NCBI RefSeq assembly: GCF_014646895.1
Contig: NZ_BMOD01000006.1
Coordinates: 160,350-224,349 of the forward strand
Direction: 5' to 3'
Length of the DNA: 64,000 nt
DNA from: Deinococcus roseus
Lineage (GTDB): Bacteria; Deinococcota; Deinococci; Deinococcales; Deinococcaceae
The position numbers were made by a program, and so were the translations under genes. Positions 17,506 through 27,400 of the stretch are shown piece after piece. The notes below the pieces were generated by a model. That model was not told the DNA's origin. It did no database searches and worked only from the letters and a program-made list of their open reading frames with translations. Position 1 is the stretch's first letter. The number at the start of each line of letters is the position of its first letter.

Positions 17506-18006
17506 GTGAAACACAGCAGAACACATCTGATCTTGCTCCTGATGGGAGGATTTTCTTTTGCCCAGCAGAGCCAGGCCCCCAAGCTGGAACTCAAAAATCA
17601 GGTGTTCACCGTGGTGAAAAGCCAGAAAGATGGCCAGACCGTGGAAACCCTGAAAGCCAGCAGTGGCCTGCAAACCCCGGGACAGGTGGGCTTGCTGCGA
17701 CTCACCCTCAAGAATGTTTCAAAGGAAGCCCTGAAGAACATTCGCCCCACCCAGCCGCTGAATTCTGCCCAGGAATACCTGGCAGGTAGCGCCAGCAGCA
17801 CCCGCGCTGTTGAGTTCAGTTTTGATGGCGGCAAGACTTACGCCCCCGAGCCCCTCTTCAAAAACGTTTCTGTGCAGGAAAACGGCAAGACCGTTCTGAA
17901 GAAGGTGCAGGTCAAACCCAGCGAATACACCGATGTGCGCTGGACCATCCCAGAGTTGCAACCCGGACAGACCGAAGTTTTGGATCTCAGATACACCGTC
18001 AGGTAA
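17506..18006 (+). CDS. Small secreted protein, first gene of the surface operon
   Basis: 166 residues from a GTG at 17506, placed by GGAGG five bases upstream; an upstream ATG would overlap the terminator. A signal peptide (about 1-20, KHSRTHLILLLMGGFSFAQ) is followed by one beta-rich domain of DUF11 character (LKASSGLQTPGQVGLLRLTLKNVSKEAL) ending in a repeat-like LQPGQTEVLDLRYTV. It is likely exported. It may be an accessory or minor subunit of the structure made by the next genes, 18 bp downstream. No enzymatic motif is seen. Confidence 0.75.
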   Translation: MKHSRTHLILLLMGGFSFAQQSQAPKLELKNQVFTVVKSQKDGQTVETLKASSGLQTPGQVGLLRLTLKNVSKEALKNIRPTQPLNSAQEYLAGSASSTRAVEFSFDGGKTYAPEPLFKNVSVQENGKTVLKKVQVKPSEYTDVRWTIPELQPGQTEVLDLRYTVR

Positions 18007-18024
18007 CCCCCAGGAGGACATTTC

Positions 18025-21000
18025 ATGAGCAAGAAGTTTCTCGCACTTTCACTCGCACTGGCCGCAGCAGGTTCTGCACTGGCCGCTGGCACCCCTGCCA
18101 ACACCAAGATTCGCAACCAGGCCATTGCCGATTTCACCGACTCCAGCGGTCAGCGCCAGACCACCAAGTCCAACGAAGTGTTCACCGTGGTTCAGCCGGT
18201 CTTCAGCTACACCATCACCCCTGACGAGGCCAGCACCGGCAGCACCCCTGCCCGCAGCACCAGTGTGCCCAACACCGGGGCACCCCGTTACTTCGCTTAC
18301 TACGTCACCAACTCCGGCAACGCCACCGACACCATCACCCTGACCTCCAGCCTGCTGGGCACCTCCAGCCTGACCGGCACCCCCACTTTCAAGCTGTACT
18401 ACGACTCCACCCCCAACGGACAGGTGGACAGTGGTGAAGTGGAAGTCTCCAAAGACGGCTCTGGCAACTACTTCATCAGCGCCACCGCCGACCAGACCGT
18501 CAACCTGGTGGCAGAAGTGCGTCTGCCCGTACAGGCCACCGTGACCGCTGGCACCCGTGCAGATTTCAACCTGACCGGCAACAGCGCCAACATCTCTGGT
18601 GCAAACGACGAATCCGGCGACCAGAACAACACCCTGCGCATCAACGTCAGCAACGACGCTGCCTTCCAGGTCATCAAAGATGCCAGTCTGGCAGACCTCG
18701 TGGACCGCAACGGTGCCCTGAAGTACACCATCCAGGGCAGCAACAACGGTGCCACCGCCGCTTCTGCAGTGGCAGTGACCGTGGACAGTGCCACCCGTTA
18801 CGGCATTCTGGTTTCTGACAACCTGCCCACCGACGGCACCAACCAGCTGGCCTTCCTGACCAGCGCACTGGGCACCAGCGCTGCCAGCAGTCCCAACAAC
18901 TACGTTTATTCCGGGCGTGGCGTGGCTGTTCCTGTGTACAAAGTGGGCGGAAACTGGACCACCACCTTCAGTGCCTCTGCCACCGCTGTGGGCATCCTGA
19001 TCCAGAACGACGCTGCGGGCACCACCGATCCCGGTGCGTTCTTCCAGCCCGGTGACCAGTTCACATTGGTGTTCAACACCCGCGTGGACAACAACAACAC
19101 TGCAGCGGACATCCCCGATGCCACCATCCTCAGCGTGGGCAAGGCCATCAACAACACCGCTGCAGTCACCTTCAAGAAGAACCCCCTGGATGGCGGCACC
19201 ACCACCCCCTCCAACACCCGCGTCAACCACGTGGCCCCCGCTTACGCTGTGGCCATCGGTCAGGACGACAGCGGCACCCCTGGCACCCAGGGTCTGGACA
19301 ACAGCGGCACCGAGGAAACTTACACCACCGGAGGCAACGCCTACCTGGGCCAGACCTACACCTGGACCGTGTACCTCACCAACAACGGCAACACCACCGA
19401 CAATGTGAAGCTGACCCTGGACAGCGCCCTGCAACTGCAGAACGCCACCCTGTCCTACACCAACGGCACCTCCATCACCGAGGGTGACCCCATCAGCATC
19501 GCCACCGGAGCCACCGTGGCCATCCGTGTGACCGGCACCATCCCCCTCACCGCCACCCTGGGTTCCCCCGCAGGCATTCGCGTGCTGGCCGACTCCTCCA
19601 ACGTGTCCGGCAGCATCGGGGTTTCGGGCAAGAGCCTGATTGTGGCTGGAGATGCCGCTGACTCTGCCATCCTGCGCAGCCCCAACGTGTCCAACCCCTA
19701 CAGTGTGGATGGCGCTGTGGACGATGCCGCAACCAGCAAAACGGGTGACAGCAACGCTGCCAACGACAGCACCGACGTGGCCACCGCACCCAGCCAGTAC
19801 GTCAATGTCAACCCTGGCACCACTGCCTACTACCCCGTGGAAATCCGCAACACCGGCAGCGTGCAGGACAGCTACGACCTGACCGTGCCCTCTGGTGCTG
19901 TGCTGCACACCTTCACGGACAGCAACAGCAACGGACGCTGGGATGTGGGCGAGCCTGTGGGTTCCGCCGTCAGCACCACCAGCCCCCTCAACCCCAACGA
20001 GGCTGTGAGTCTGGTGCTGGAATACCCCATTGCCAGCAACCAGGCCCCCGGCAACATCACCCTGCCCGTGACCGCCAGGAGCACCACCCTCACCAGCACC
20101 ACCGACAGCTTCAATGTGATTTTCGTGGTGCAGGCCAACAACCAGGTGACTTTCACCCCCAACCGCACCGGCAGTGTGGTGCCTGGTGGTGTGACCGAGT
20201 ACACCCACACCGTCAGCAACAACGGCAACACCTACGTGCAATTTGACCTGGCTGCTGCTGGCGTGAGCGGCACCAGCGACAAGGGCCTGATCTACACCTA
20301 CACCACCGACGGTGGAGCCACCTACGTGGTGGATCCCGCTGCAGGAGCCATCTGCCTGGCCCCCAATGCCAGCTTCAGCCTGAAGGTGCGTGTGGAAGCC
20401 CCCTCCAACATCGCCATCGGCACCGAGGACCCCGAAATCCTCTCGGGTGTGGCCAGCTTCTACACCAACGCAGCCTGCACCACTGTGGTTCCAGGTGCAG
20501 GCAGCCAGACCCTGTCCGTCACCGACACCACCACCGTGGTGGGCACCCTGATCAAGATTGACAAGAAAGTCAAGAACATCGGGCCCAGCCTTGCCAGTGC
20601 TGCCGATGACCGCGACGCCAGCTACCTTGATGACAACATCGCCTACCCTGGCGACCACCTCGAGTACAAACTGGACGCCTTCAACAACGGCAACCTGGAT
20701 GTGTACGGTCTGGTGGTTTCCGATAAACTGCCCACTGACACCACCTTTGTGAACTTCCAGGTGACCACCTCCAGCCTGCCTGCTGGCAGCAAGGTCTTCA
20801 TCTCTGCCAACTACGATCCCGCCGCTCCTGGCAGCGCAAGCTGGCTGGCCCTGACCAGTGTGGACAGCAACAGCGACGGCACCGTCACCGCTGCCGAGTG
20901 GGCTGCTGCCTTCCCCGCCTTCACCTTCGACACCCTCTACGTGGGCTTTGACACCGATGGGGACAACACCGTCGAGTTCAGCAACACCGACGACAAGATC

Positions 21001-21048
21001 CAACCCGCACAGGGCGCAACCGTGCTGTTCCGGGTGAAAGTCAAGTAA
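18025..21048 (+). CDS. Large secreted DUF11-repeat surface protein (1007 aa)
   Basis: A signal peptide (1-20, ending ALAAG) is followed by a Thr/Asn/Ser-rich mature region with about six to seven Ig-like DUF11 repeats. Each carries forms of YTVTNSGNATDTITL or PGDHLEYKLDAFNNG. There is no LPXTG, TM helix or S-layer homology motif. AGGAGG precedes the ATG. The strongly biased codon use (ACC, AAC, GGC, GTG) and a terminator right after the gene suggest a major product, perhaps a fibre or S-layer-like subunit. The long antisense frame across it is a by-product of this codon bias. Confidence 0.8.
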   Translation: MSKKFLALSLALAAAGSALAAGTPANTKIRNQAIADFTDSSGQRQTTKSNEVFTVVQPVFSYTITPDEASTGSTPARSTSVPNTGAPRYFAYYVTNSGNATDTITLTSSLLGTSSLTGTPTFKLYYDSTPNGQVDSGEVEVSKDGSGNYFISATADQTVNLVAEVRLPVQATVTAGTRADFNLTGNSANISGANDESGDQNNTLRINVSNDAAFQVIKDASLADLVDRNGALKYTIQGSNNGATAASAVAVTVDSATRYGILVSDNLPTDGTNQLAFLTSALGTSAASSPNNYVYSGRGVAVPVYKVGGNWTTTFSASATAVGILIQNDAAGTTDPGAFFQPGDQFTLVFNTRVDNNNTAADIPDATILSVGKAINNTAAVTFKKNPLDGGTTTPSNTRVNHVAPAYAVAIGQDDSGTPGTQGLDNSGTEETYTTGGNAYLGQTYTWTVYLTNNGNTTDNVKLTLDSALQLQNATLSYTNGTSITEGDPISIATGATVAIRVTGTIPLTATLGSPAGIRVLADSSNVSGSIGVSGKSLIVAGDAADSAILRSPNVSNPYSVDGAVDDAATSKTGDSNAANDSTDVATAPSQYVNVNPGTTAYYPVEIRNTGSVQDSYDLTVPSGAVLHTFTDSNSNGRWDVGEPVGSAVSTTSPLNPNEAVSLVLEYPIASNQAPGNITLPVTARSTTLTSTTDSFNVIFVVQANNQVTFTPNRTGSVVPGGVTEYTHTVSNNGNTYVQFDLAAAGVSGTSDKGLIYTYTTDGGATYVVDPAAGAICLAPNASFSLKVRVEAPSNIAIGTEDPEILSGVASFYTNAACTTVVPGAGSQTLSVTDTTTVVGTLIKIDKKVKNIGPSLASAADDRDASYLDDNIAYPGDHLEYKLDAFNNGNLDVYGLVVSDKLPTDTTFVNFQVTTSSLPAGSKVFISANYDPAAPGSASWLALTSVDSNSDGTVTAAEWAAAFPAFTFDTLYVGFDTDGDNTVEFSNTDDKIQPAQGATVLFRVKVK

Positions 21049-21058
21049 GCCTCTTACC

Positions 21059-21088
21059 GGGGGCACCTTACCGGGTGCCCCCTTTTTT
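21059..21088 (+). terminator. Intra-operon terminator
   Basis: GGGGGCACC (21059-21067) and GGTGCCCCC (21074-21082) form a 9-bp stem followed by six T. It separates the 1007-aa DUF11 gene from the next three large genes. Partial read-through would lower their expression relative to the first two. Confidence 0.85.
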
Positions 21089-21151
21089 CAGATGTTCTTT
21101 TTGCTGTGCCCATAAACCCAGACGTTTTTTTTGACACCGAAGGAGACCCCC

Positions 21152-24100
21152 ATGCCTGCTGCCCTGAGAACCCTGATGACTGTGCTGATCGCCTTGCTGG
21201 CGTTTGGTCAGGCCCAGGCCCAGACCGCAGCAGGCCGCTCCATCGACAACCAGTTCGGATCGCAGTACACCGAGAGTTTTCCCGGAAACCCGCGCTCCCA
21301 GGGCTTTTCCAGAATTGTGAGCACCACGGTTCTGGGCCTTTGTTTGCCTCAGGTGTTGCCCGATGGAACGGTGGCCCTTCCCGGACAGACCGTGTCCAGC
21401 ATTGCAGGCACCCGCGCCCTGTTGGCCTACACCGTCAGCAACAACGGCAACGCTGCTTTTTCCCTGCCTCTCAGTGTTCAGAGGCTGGATGGCTGGACCC
21501 CCCAGGACATCCAGCTGTTCCAGGACCTCAACGAAAACGGCGCGATAGATGCCACCGACCCCGAAATCAGCGCAGTGACCCTGCAGGCAGGACAGTCTGC
21601 ACGGGTGCTGGTGCAGATCCAGACCCCCTTTGGCGGTCTGGGTGCGGCCCATTTTGATGTGCAGGCCAGTTGCACCGACACCCTCAGCACCAAGACCGAC
21701 ACTGGCAACGTGGGACGGGTGGTGCTCACCGCTGCCTCTGCCATCAAGCTGGACAAGCAGATGGACCTGACCGAAGTGCGCAAAGACGATGAAGTCACCG
21801 TCACCCTCAAAGTCACCAACACCGGATTCGATGACCTGCAGAACGTGCAGGTCGTGGATGCACTGGACCAGGAGGCTTTGCAGGGTTTCGGTTATGTGGC
21901 GGGTTCGCTGCATGTGGTCAGTGACCTGCAGCCTTTCCCCGGAGCGATGTTCTTTGACTCTGGCACCCAGGCTGTTTCGGTGATTTTTGACCGCATCCCC
22001 AGAGCAGGCATCCGGGAAGTGCAATTCAAACTGAAAGTGCTTTCCGCTGCCCTGATGGGAAGCCGCACCAACACCGCACGGGTTCAGGGGGCTTCGGTCT
22101 CGGACCCCACCGTGCTGGTGTCTGCAGAATCCAGCTTTCCCTTCAAAGTGCTCAACAAACCCGAAATCTGGCTGGGTCCGTGGCTTGAGCCCCTGGCCGC
22201 AGAAATGACCGATGCAGATTTGCAACTGGGCAAGATCACCAGCCAGGGTGCAGAGCTGTGTCTGAAGCACTCCCTGCTGAATGCCGCCCAGGTCACGGAT
22301 GTGGTCTCGGTGGGCACAGATGTGCTGCCTGCAGATGTGCAGGTGCACCTGCTGACCCTGCAAGGCGCAAACCTCGCTGCAGAAACCACCCTGGAACCCG
22401 GTCAGCTCCTGAACTTCCAGGCCTGCTACACCATGGCCTCCAAAGCAGAAGGCACTTTCGAGGCTGTTCTGAAAGCCACCTCAAAACTGGGGGCCACCCC
22501 CAACCGCACCCGCGATCGCCTGACCGTGCAGTACCCCCCGGAAATCTACCTCGGTCCCCTCTCGCTGCCCAGAGCCGCAGAACTGACCGAAGAAGACACC
22601 GTGCATGGTGAAATCCTGGCCCGCAACCTGATGGAATGCCTGGACCACACCGTGCTGAACGCCGCAGGTGTGATGGACACCGTGACCCTGACCCTGGAAG
22701 ACATCAATGCCACGCCCGTCCTGACCCCCGATGATGTGCACTTTGACTTCTACCAGGGCACCAACAAACTGACCCTGCCCGTGAAATTTGTGCTGCCTGC
22801 GCTGGGCAGTGAGAATTTCCGCATCTGCTACACCCGCACCTCCCGCAAGCAGACCCCCTTCACCATCCGGGTGGTGGCCACCTCTGACCGTGGGGGCGTG
22901 AACCGCTCTCTGGACGAACTGCAGCACACCGAACTGGACCCGGACATGAAGCTGAACCTGCAGAAAACCCAGTCTGTTGCAGAAAACACCCGCCTCCTGC
23001 ACGGTGACACCTACACCTACACCCTCAAACTCACCAACGACCTGCCTTACAGCCTCACGGACCTGCAGATCGGCGATGTGCTGGACCCCAACCTGGATTA
23101 CGAGACTTCAGATGTCACCATCGACGGGGTGACCCAACCTGATGTGGCGGGCAGTGCCACCGAAGTGAAAGACGACCTGGGCAAACGCACTGCGACCCGC
23201 CTGGGATGGACGCTTCCCCTGCTGGATCCCGGTCAGGTGGCAGAGGTGCACTTCAAAGTCAAGGTGCGCCCTGACGCCCTGGACGGTTATGTGGTCAGGA
23301 ACTTCTTCACAGCAGATGCCAGTGAAATGGCTGCCCCCCTGGACTCCAACCAGGTGCAGGTGCTGCTGTGGTCCACGGCCCTCCTGCTGAAAAAAGAAGC
23401 CGACAAAAAAGTGGTGGAGTACGGAGATGTGCTCACCTGGACCCTGACCCTCACCAATCCCGCCAGCACCGTGACCGTGCAGGACGTGGTGCTGGAAGAC
23501 AACCTGCCCAAAGGTCTGGTTTATTTGCCCGGAAGCACCCGCTGGAAACTGGAAAACGCTGGACCTGCCAACCAGGACATGCACAGCGTCAGTGACCCCA
23601 TGCAGACAGGTCAACTGCTGCGCTGGGGCCAGAGTGAACAATCCAAACTGCCTGACCTGCCTGCCCAGGCCCGACTGGTGCTGACCTTCAGCACCCGGGT
23701 CACCAGCGAAGTGGGAGACCAGATCATCAACGGAGCCACCGCCATTGGCTGCGGACTGAAAGACCCCAACCTCAACCAGTGCGTGGTGACCGTGGCCTCC
23801 AACAGTGGGGGCGTCTCCACCGCCACCGTGAAAGTGCAAAGCGCTTTGTTCAAGACCCCTGCCGTGCTGGTGGGCCGGGTGTACGTGGACCAGAACGAGG
23901 ACCGCAAGTATGACCCTGCCATTGACCAGCCCCTGAAAAATGCCCGCATCGTGCTCTCCAATGGCCGCGCCATCACCACCGATGCAGAAGGACGCTACAG
24001 TGCAGACGGCATCCAGACCGGAGTGTGGGCGCTGCGACTGGACCCTTTCAGCGCCCCGTATCTGCCCGAATCCCTCCCGGAAGACCGGGGCAAACCTGGC

Positions 24101-24463
24101 AGCCGCAACCTGATGATTGCTGGCCTGACCACCGTGGATTTCCCGCTGCAGCCTGCCCGTGCGGACCTGCTGACCTTCCGGTCCACCCGTTTGCAGTACG
24201 GACCGGTCACCGTTCAGAAAACTGTGCAACCCATCGGAAATAATGAATTCATTGTGACCGTCAAGCTGACCACTGGCCAGGACCTCCCGGACTTCCAGAT
24301 CACCGACAGCCTCCCCGAAGGTGCGGTGCTGCTGGATGGGGAAGTGAACCCTGACTTCGATGTGCTGACCCAGGGCGAACACCTGCTGGATTACCGCATC
24401 CGCTTCTCTGGAACCTGGGCGGGTGCCCTGATGGATCCGCAGGTGCGCTGGAGGTACCCATGA
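21152..24463 (+). CDS. Secreted DUF11-repeat protein with SdrD-B-like domain
   Basis: 1103 residues from the ATG at 21152 (AAGGAG upstream; a TTG seven codons earlier is rejected). A signal peptide (about 1-24, ending QAQA) is followed by repeated DUF11/Ig-like units. Examples are IKLDKQMDLTEVRKDDEVT near 205, LQKTQSVAENTRLLHGDT near 610 and LLKKEADKKVVEYGDVL near 745. Near 905-990 is an SdrD-B/carboxypeptidase-regulatory type domain (VYVDQNEDRKYDPAIDQPLK), then a last DUF11 unit. It is probably an envelope-exposed structural protein. It overlaps the next gene by 4 bp (ATGA), so the two are made together. Confidence 0.8.
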   Translation: MPAALRTLMTVLIALLAFGQAQAQTAAGRSIDNQFGSQYTESFPGNPRSQGFSRIVSTTVLGLCLPQVLPDGTVALPGQTVSSIAGTRALLAYTVSNNGNAAFSLPLSVQRLDGWTPQDIQLFQDLNENGAIDATDPEISAVTLQAGQSARVLVQIQTPFGGLGAAHFDVQASCTDTLSTKTDTGNVGRVVLTAASAIKLDKQMDLTEVRKDDEVTVTLKVTNTGFDDLQNVQVVDALDQEALQGFGYVAGSLHVVSDLQPFPGAMFFDSGTQAVSVIFDRIPRAGIREVQFKLKVLSAALMGSRTNTARVQGASVSDPTVLVSAESSFPFKVLNKPEIWLGPWLEPLAAEMTDADLQLGKITSQGAELCLKHSLLNAAQVTDVVSVGTDVLPADVQVHLLTLQGANLAAETTLEPGQLLNFQACYTMASKAEGTFEAVLKATSKLGATPNRTRDRLTVQYPPEIYLGPLSLPRAAELTEEDTVHGEILARNLMECLDHTVLNAAGVMDTVTLTLEDINATPVLTPDDVHFDFYQGTNKLTLPVKFVLPALGSENFRICYTRTSRKQTPFTIRVVATSDRGGVNRSLDELQHTELDPDMKLNLQKTQSVAENTRLLHGDTYTYTLKLTNDLPYSLTDLQIGDVLDPNLDYETSDVTIDGVTQPDVAGSATEVKDDLGKRTATRLGWTLPLLDPGQVAEVHFKVKVRPDALDGYVVRNFFTADASEMAAPLDSNQVQVLLWSTALLLKKEADKKVVEYGDVLTWTLTLTNPASTVTVQDVVLEDNLPKGLVYLPGSTRWKLENAGPANQDMHSVSDPMQTGQLLRWGQSEQSKLPDLPAQARLVLTFSTRVTSEVGDQIINGATAIGCGLKDPNLNQCVVTVASNSGGVSTATVKVQSALFKTPAVLVGRVYVDQNEDRKYDPAIDQPLKNARIVLSNGRAITTDAEGRYSADGIQTGVWALRLDPFSAPYLPESLPEDRGKPGSRNLMIAGLTTVDFPLQPARADLLTFRSTRLQYGPVTVQKTVQPIGNNEFIVTVKLTTGQDLPDFQITDSLPEGAVLLDGEVNPDFDVLTQGEHLLDYRIRFSGTWAGALMDPQVRWRYP

Positions 24464-27400
24464 AACGCCTGCTCACCCTTGCCCTGATGCTGGGTGCCTC
24501 TGCTGCACTGGCCCAGAACACCGCCACCACCCTCCCCATCACCAGTGTGGGCAGTGAACTCAAATGGGAAGCAAAAGAAGAACAACTGGTGATCCGGGTG
24601 CTGAAGCGCGGACCTGTGAAGCTGCAACTCTACGGAGCCAACTTCGATCCTGAAGATTACCGCAGCTCCAGTTACTACGGCGATGAGCGTTACGACCTGA
24701 AGGAAGTGACCTCGATGTTCACCCTGCGCAGCCCTGCAGGCAAGGTGATCAAACAGCGCATGTTTGCCTCAGGCAAGCAGGCCTGGACGGTGTTTTACCA
24801 GCAGGACATGGCCCCCGGAGATTACCTGCTGACCGTGACCACCCAGGGTTACGGCAAGAACACCTTTCAGGTCAAGGCAGACAGCCCCAACACCCAGGTG
24901 ATCGTCAAAGGGGCCAGCCTGAACGTGCGCGGCCAGCAGTGGATTCCGGTGCTGACCCTGCAACTGCTGCCCCCCTTGAAAGACAACCTGAGTCTTCGTC
25001 TTTACGATGGAGACGGCATTTCTGAAATGGATGCCCAGATCATGACCCCTTCAGGACGGGTGATTCCCCTGAACATTTCGGGAGATCTGAACTGGGCCGA
25101 TACCCCCCTGCCCCGTGAAGCCGGGAAATACGTGGTGTATGCCCGCCAGTCTCCCGAAGCAAAGCAGTTCTCCAACACTGTGCGCTTTGAGCTGTTCCAG
25201 CAGGACAACCCAGAACCTGTGGTGGTCCCAGCACCAGCACCTGTGGTGACCCCTCCTGTGGCAGAACCCGAACCTATTAAAACCCCGGAGCCTGTGGTGG
25301 TCCCAGAACCTGAGCCTGTGGTGACCCCTCCGGTGGCAGAGCCTGAACCCATCAAACTCCCGGAACCCGTGCTGCCTGAGCCCACCCCCGTGGTTCCTGC
25401 GCCTGAGCCTGTTCCCGTGGTCATTCCTGCACCGCAACCTTTTGTGATTGCCACCAGTGAACCCGACCAGACCCAGAAAGGCACCTTGCAGATCGAATCG
25501 GTGCTGGTGCTGCCAGACGAGACCGTGCCTCTGGGCACCCAGGTGACCGTGGGAGACACCACCCTGCAACTGCCCCAGGGGGAATTCTCGGGAGATTATC
25601 CGGCCCAGACCTACCCTGTGGTGCCAGCCCAGATTGTGGGCACCACCGTGACCGCGCCAGCCACCGTTACTGTGCCCAACCAGGGTGTGGGTCAGGTGCG
25701 CATTGAATACCGCCCCGAAGCCAGCCTCAGGCTGGTGGCAGACCGCGAAGTGCTCACCGAGGGCGAGATTGTGGAATTCACCGTCACGGGCAGCACCCAG
25801 TACGAGGGCTTCATCCCTGCCGATCTGGATTTGCTGCTCCCGGAAGGCTTTGAAGCACTGGATCCGCTGGAATACACCTCTCCCATCCGGGCAGGGGAAG
25901 GGTCCACGCTGGTGGTGCGGGCAAAAGCCCTGAAAGCCGGGACCTATGCGGTCCCTGCCACCCTGTCTCCCTGGGACAAAAAAGCCACTGTGGATGTGAC
26001 CGTGATCCGTCCGGCCCAGCTCAGCCTGACCAAGAGCATCAGTGCCCCGGAAGCCGCTCCCGGTTCCAGCGTGACCTACACCGTGACCGTCAGCAACTCC
26101 GGGGATGCTCCAGCCAGAAACATCCTGCTCAAAGATGTGCTGCCTGCGGGCCTGACCGGAAAGAACCTGCAAGAGCAGTTCGATCTGGCCGGAGGAGAGC
26201 AGCGCACCTTCACATACGAGGCCCAGGTCAATGTGGGCGCTCCAGAGTGGATCACCAACACTGCGCAGCTCAGCGGGGCCGGGCTGGAAAAAACCCTGAT
26301 CTCCAAAACCGATTTGCATGTGGCCCGTTTGCTGTTGCAACGCGAAGCCCTGATGACCCCCAGCATCCCCGGTGAAGACCAGGACGTGACCCTCAAAGTC
26401 ACCAACCCTTCCGGTCTGGTGTTGCCTTTCAGTCTCTCGGACGACAGCACCGCCCTGCTGAAACCTGAAAACGAGGCCCGCTTCAGTGGTTTCCTGCAGC
26501 CTGGAGAGGTTCGCACCTTCAAGTACAATGCCACCACCACCTACGGCATCCAGCAAGGTGACCTCCTGAAAGCCACCCTGGACAGCAACGGAGAGCAGCA
26601 GACTGCAGAAACCCCCTTTGAACGGGTGCTGTTTTCCCTGCAAAAAACCGTGAACACCCCCCGCACCGTGGTGGGCCGCCCTGTGACGTACACCATCACC
26701 ATCAAAAACCCATTAAAGCGTGAAGTGGACGTCAAGCTGTCTGGCAAGCATGACTCGGGTTTGACCGTGGGAGACCTGGAGAACGCCCTGCTGAACTTCC
26801 AGCCCATGGAAGAAAAAGTGCTGGAAGTGCCTGCCACCACCCGACTGGTGGGCACCTTCGAGAACGTGGTGCAGCTCAGCAAGAACGGGCAGGCCATCTC
26901 CAACCCAGCCGTGGCAAAAGTGGAAGTGCTGCCTGAACTGCTGCCCCTCAGGGAATCCATCATCACCATTCCTTTTGTGCAGCACAGCCAGGCCCAGACC
27001 CTGATTTTTGCCCAGGCCAGCCTGGAGGGGTCCACCTACATGACCGGCAGCAGCGAACTGAACGGTGAACCTCTGCCCGATCCCCTGATCAGCGAAAAAG
27101 GTGTGATGTACTGGAAAGTGCCTGCCTCGGTTTCGGGCAGCATCACCTACAGGTTGCAACACACCGGGGCTTTGAAAGAAGTGCCTGCCCCTGGCCTGCT
27201 GGTGGTTTACCCCAACGGCAGAAAAGAAGTGCTCTCTGGAACAGTGGATTACGAGGATTACACCGCTGCCGAGCAGGTGAAGGGCAACCAGATGAACGCC
27301 GGGCACATCAAACAGCCCCTGAACGGAACGGTGGTGCGCAACCGCGACCGCATCACCGTGGTCGTGGAAGGCACTGCAGATGAAGAACTGGTCCTGACCA

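Noticed and set aside
18049..21066. 1005-codon open frame antisense to the DUF11 gene
   Set aside because: It is Gly/Val/His-rich without domains and mirrors the ACC/AAC/GGC codon bias of the real gene. The sense frame has a signal peptide, ribosome site and terminator.
21131..21151. Earlier TTG start for the 1103-aa DUF11 protein
   Set aside because: The AAGGAG site lies after it, and the ATG at 21152 starts directly with a signal peptide.
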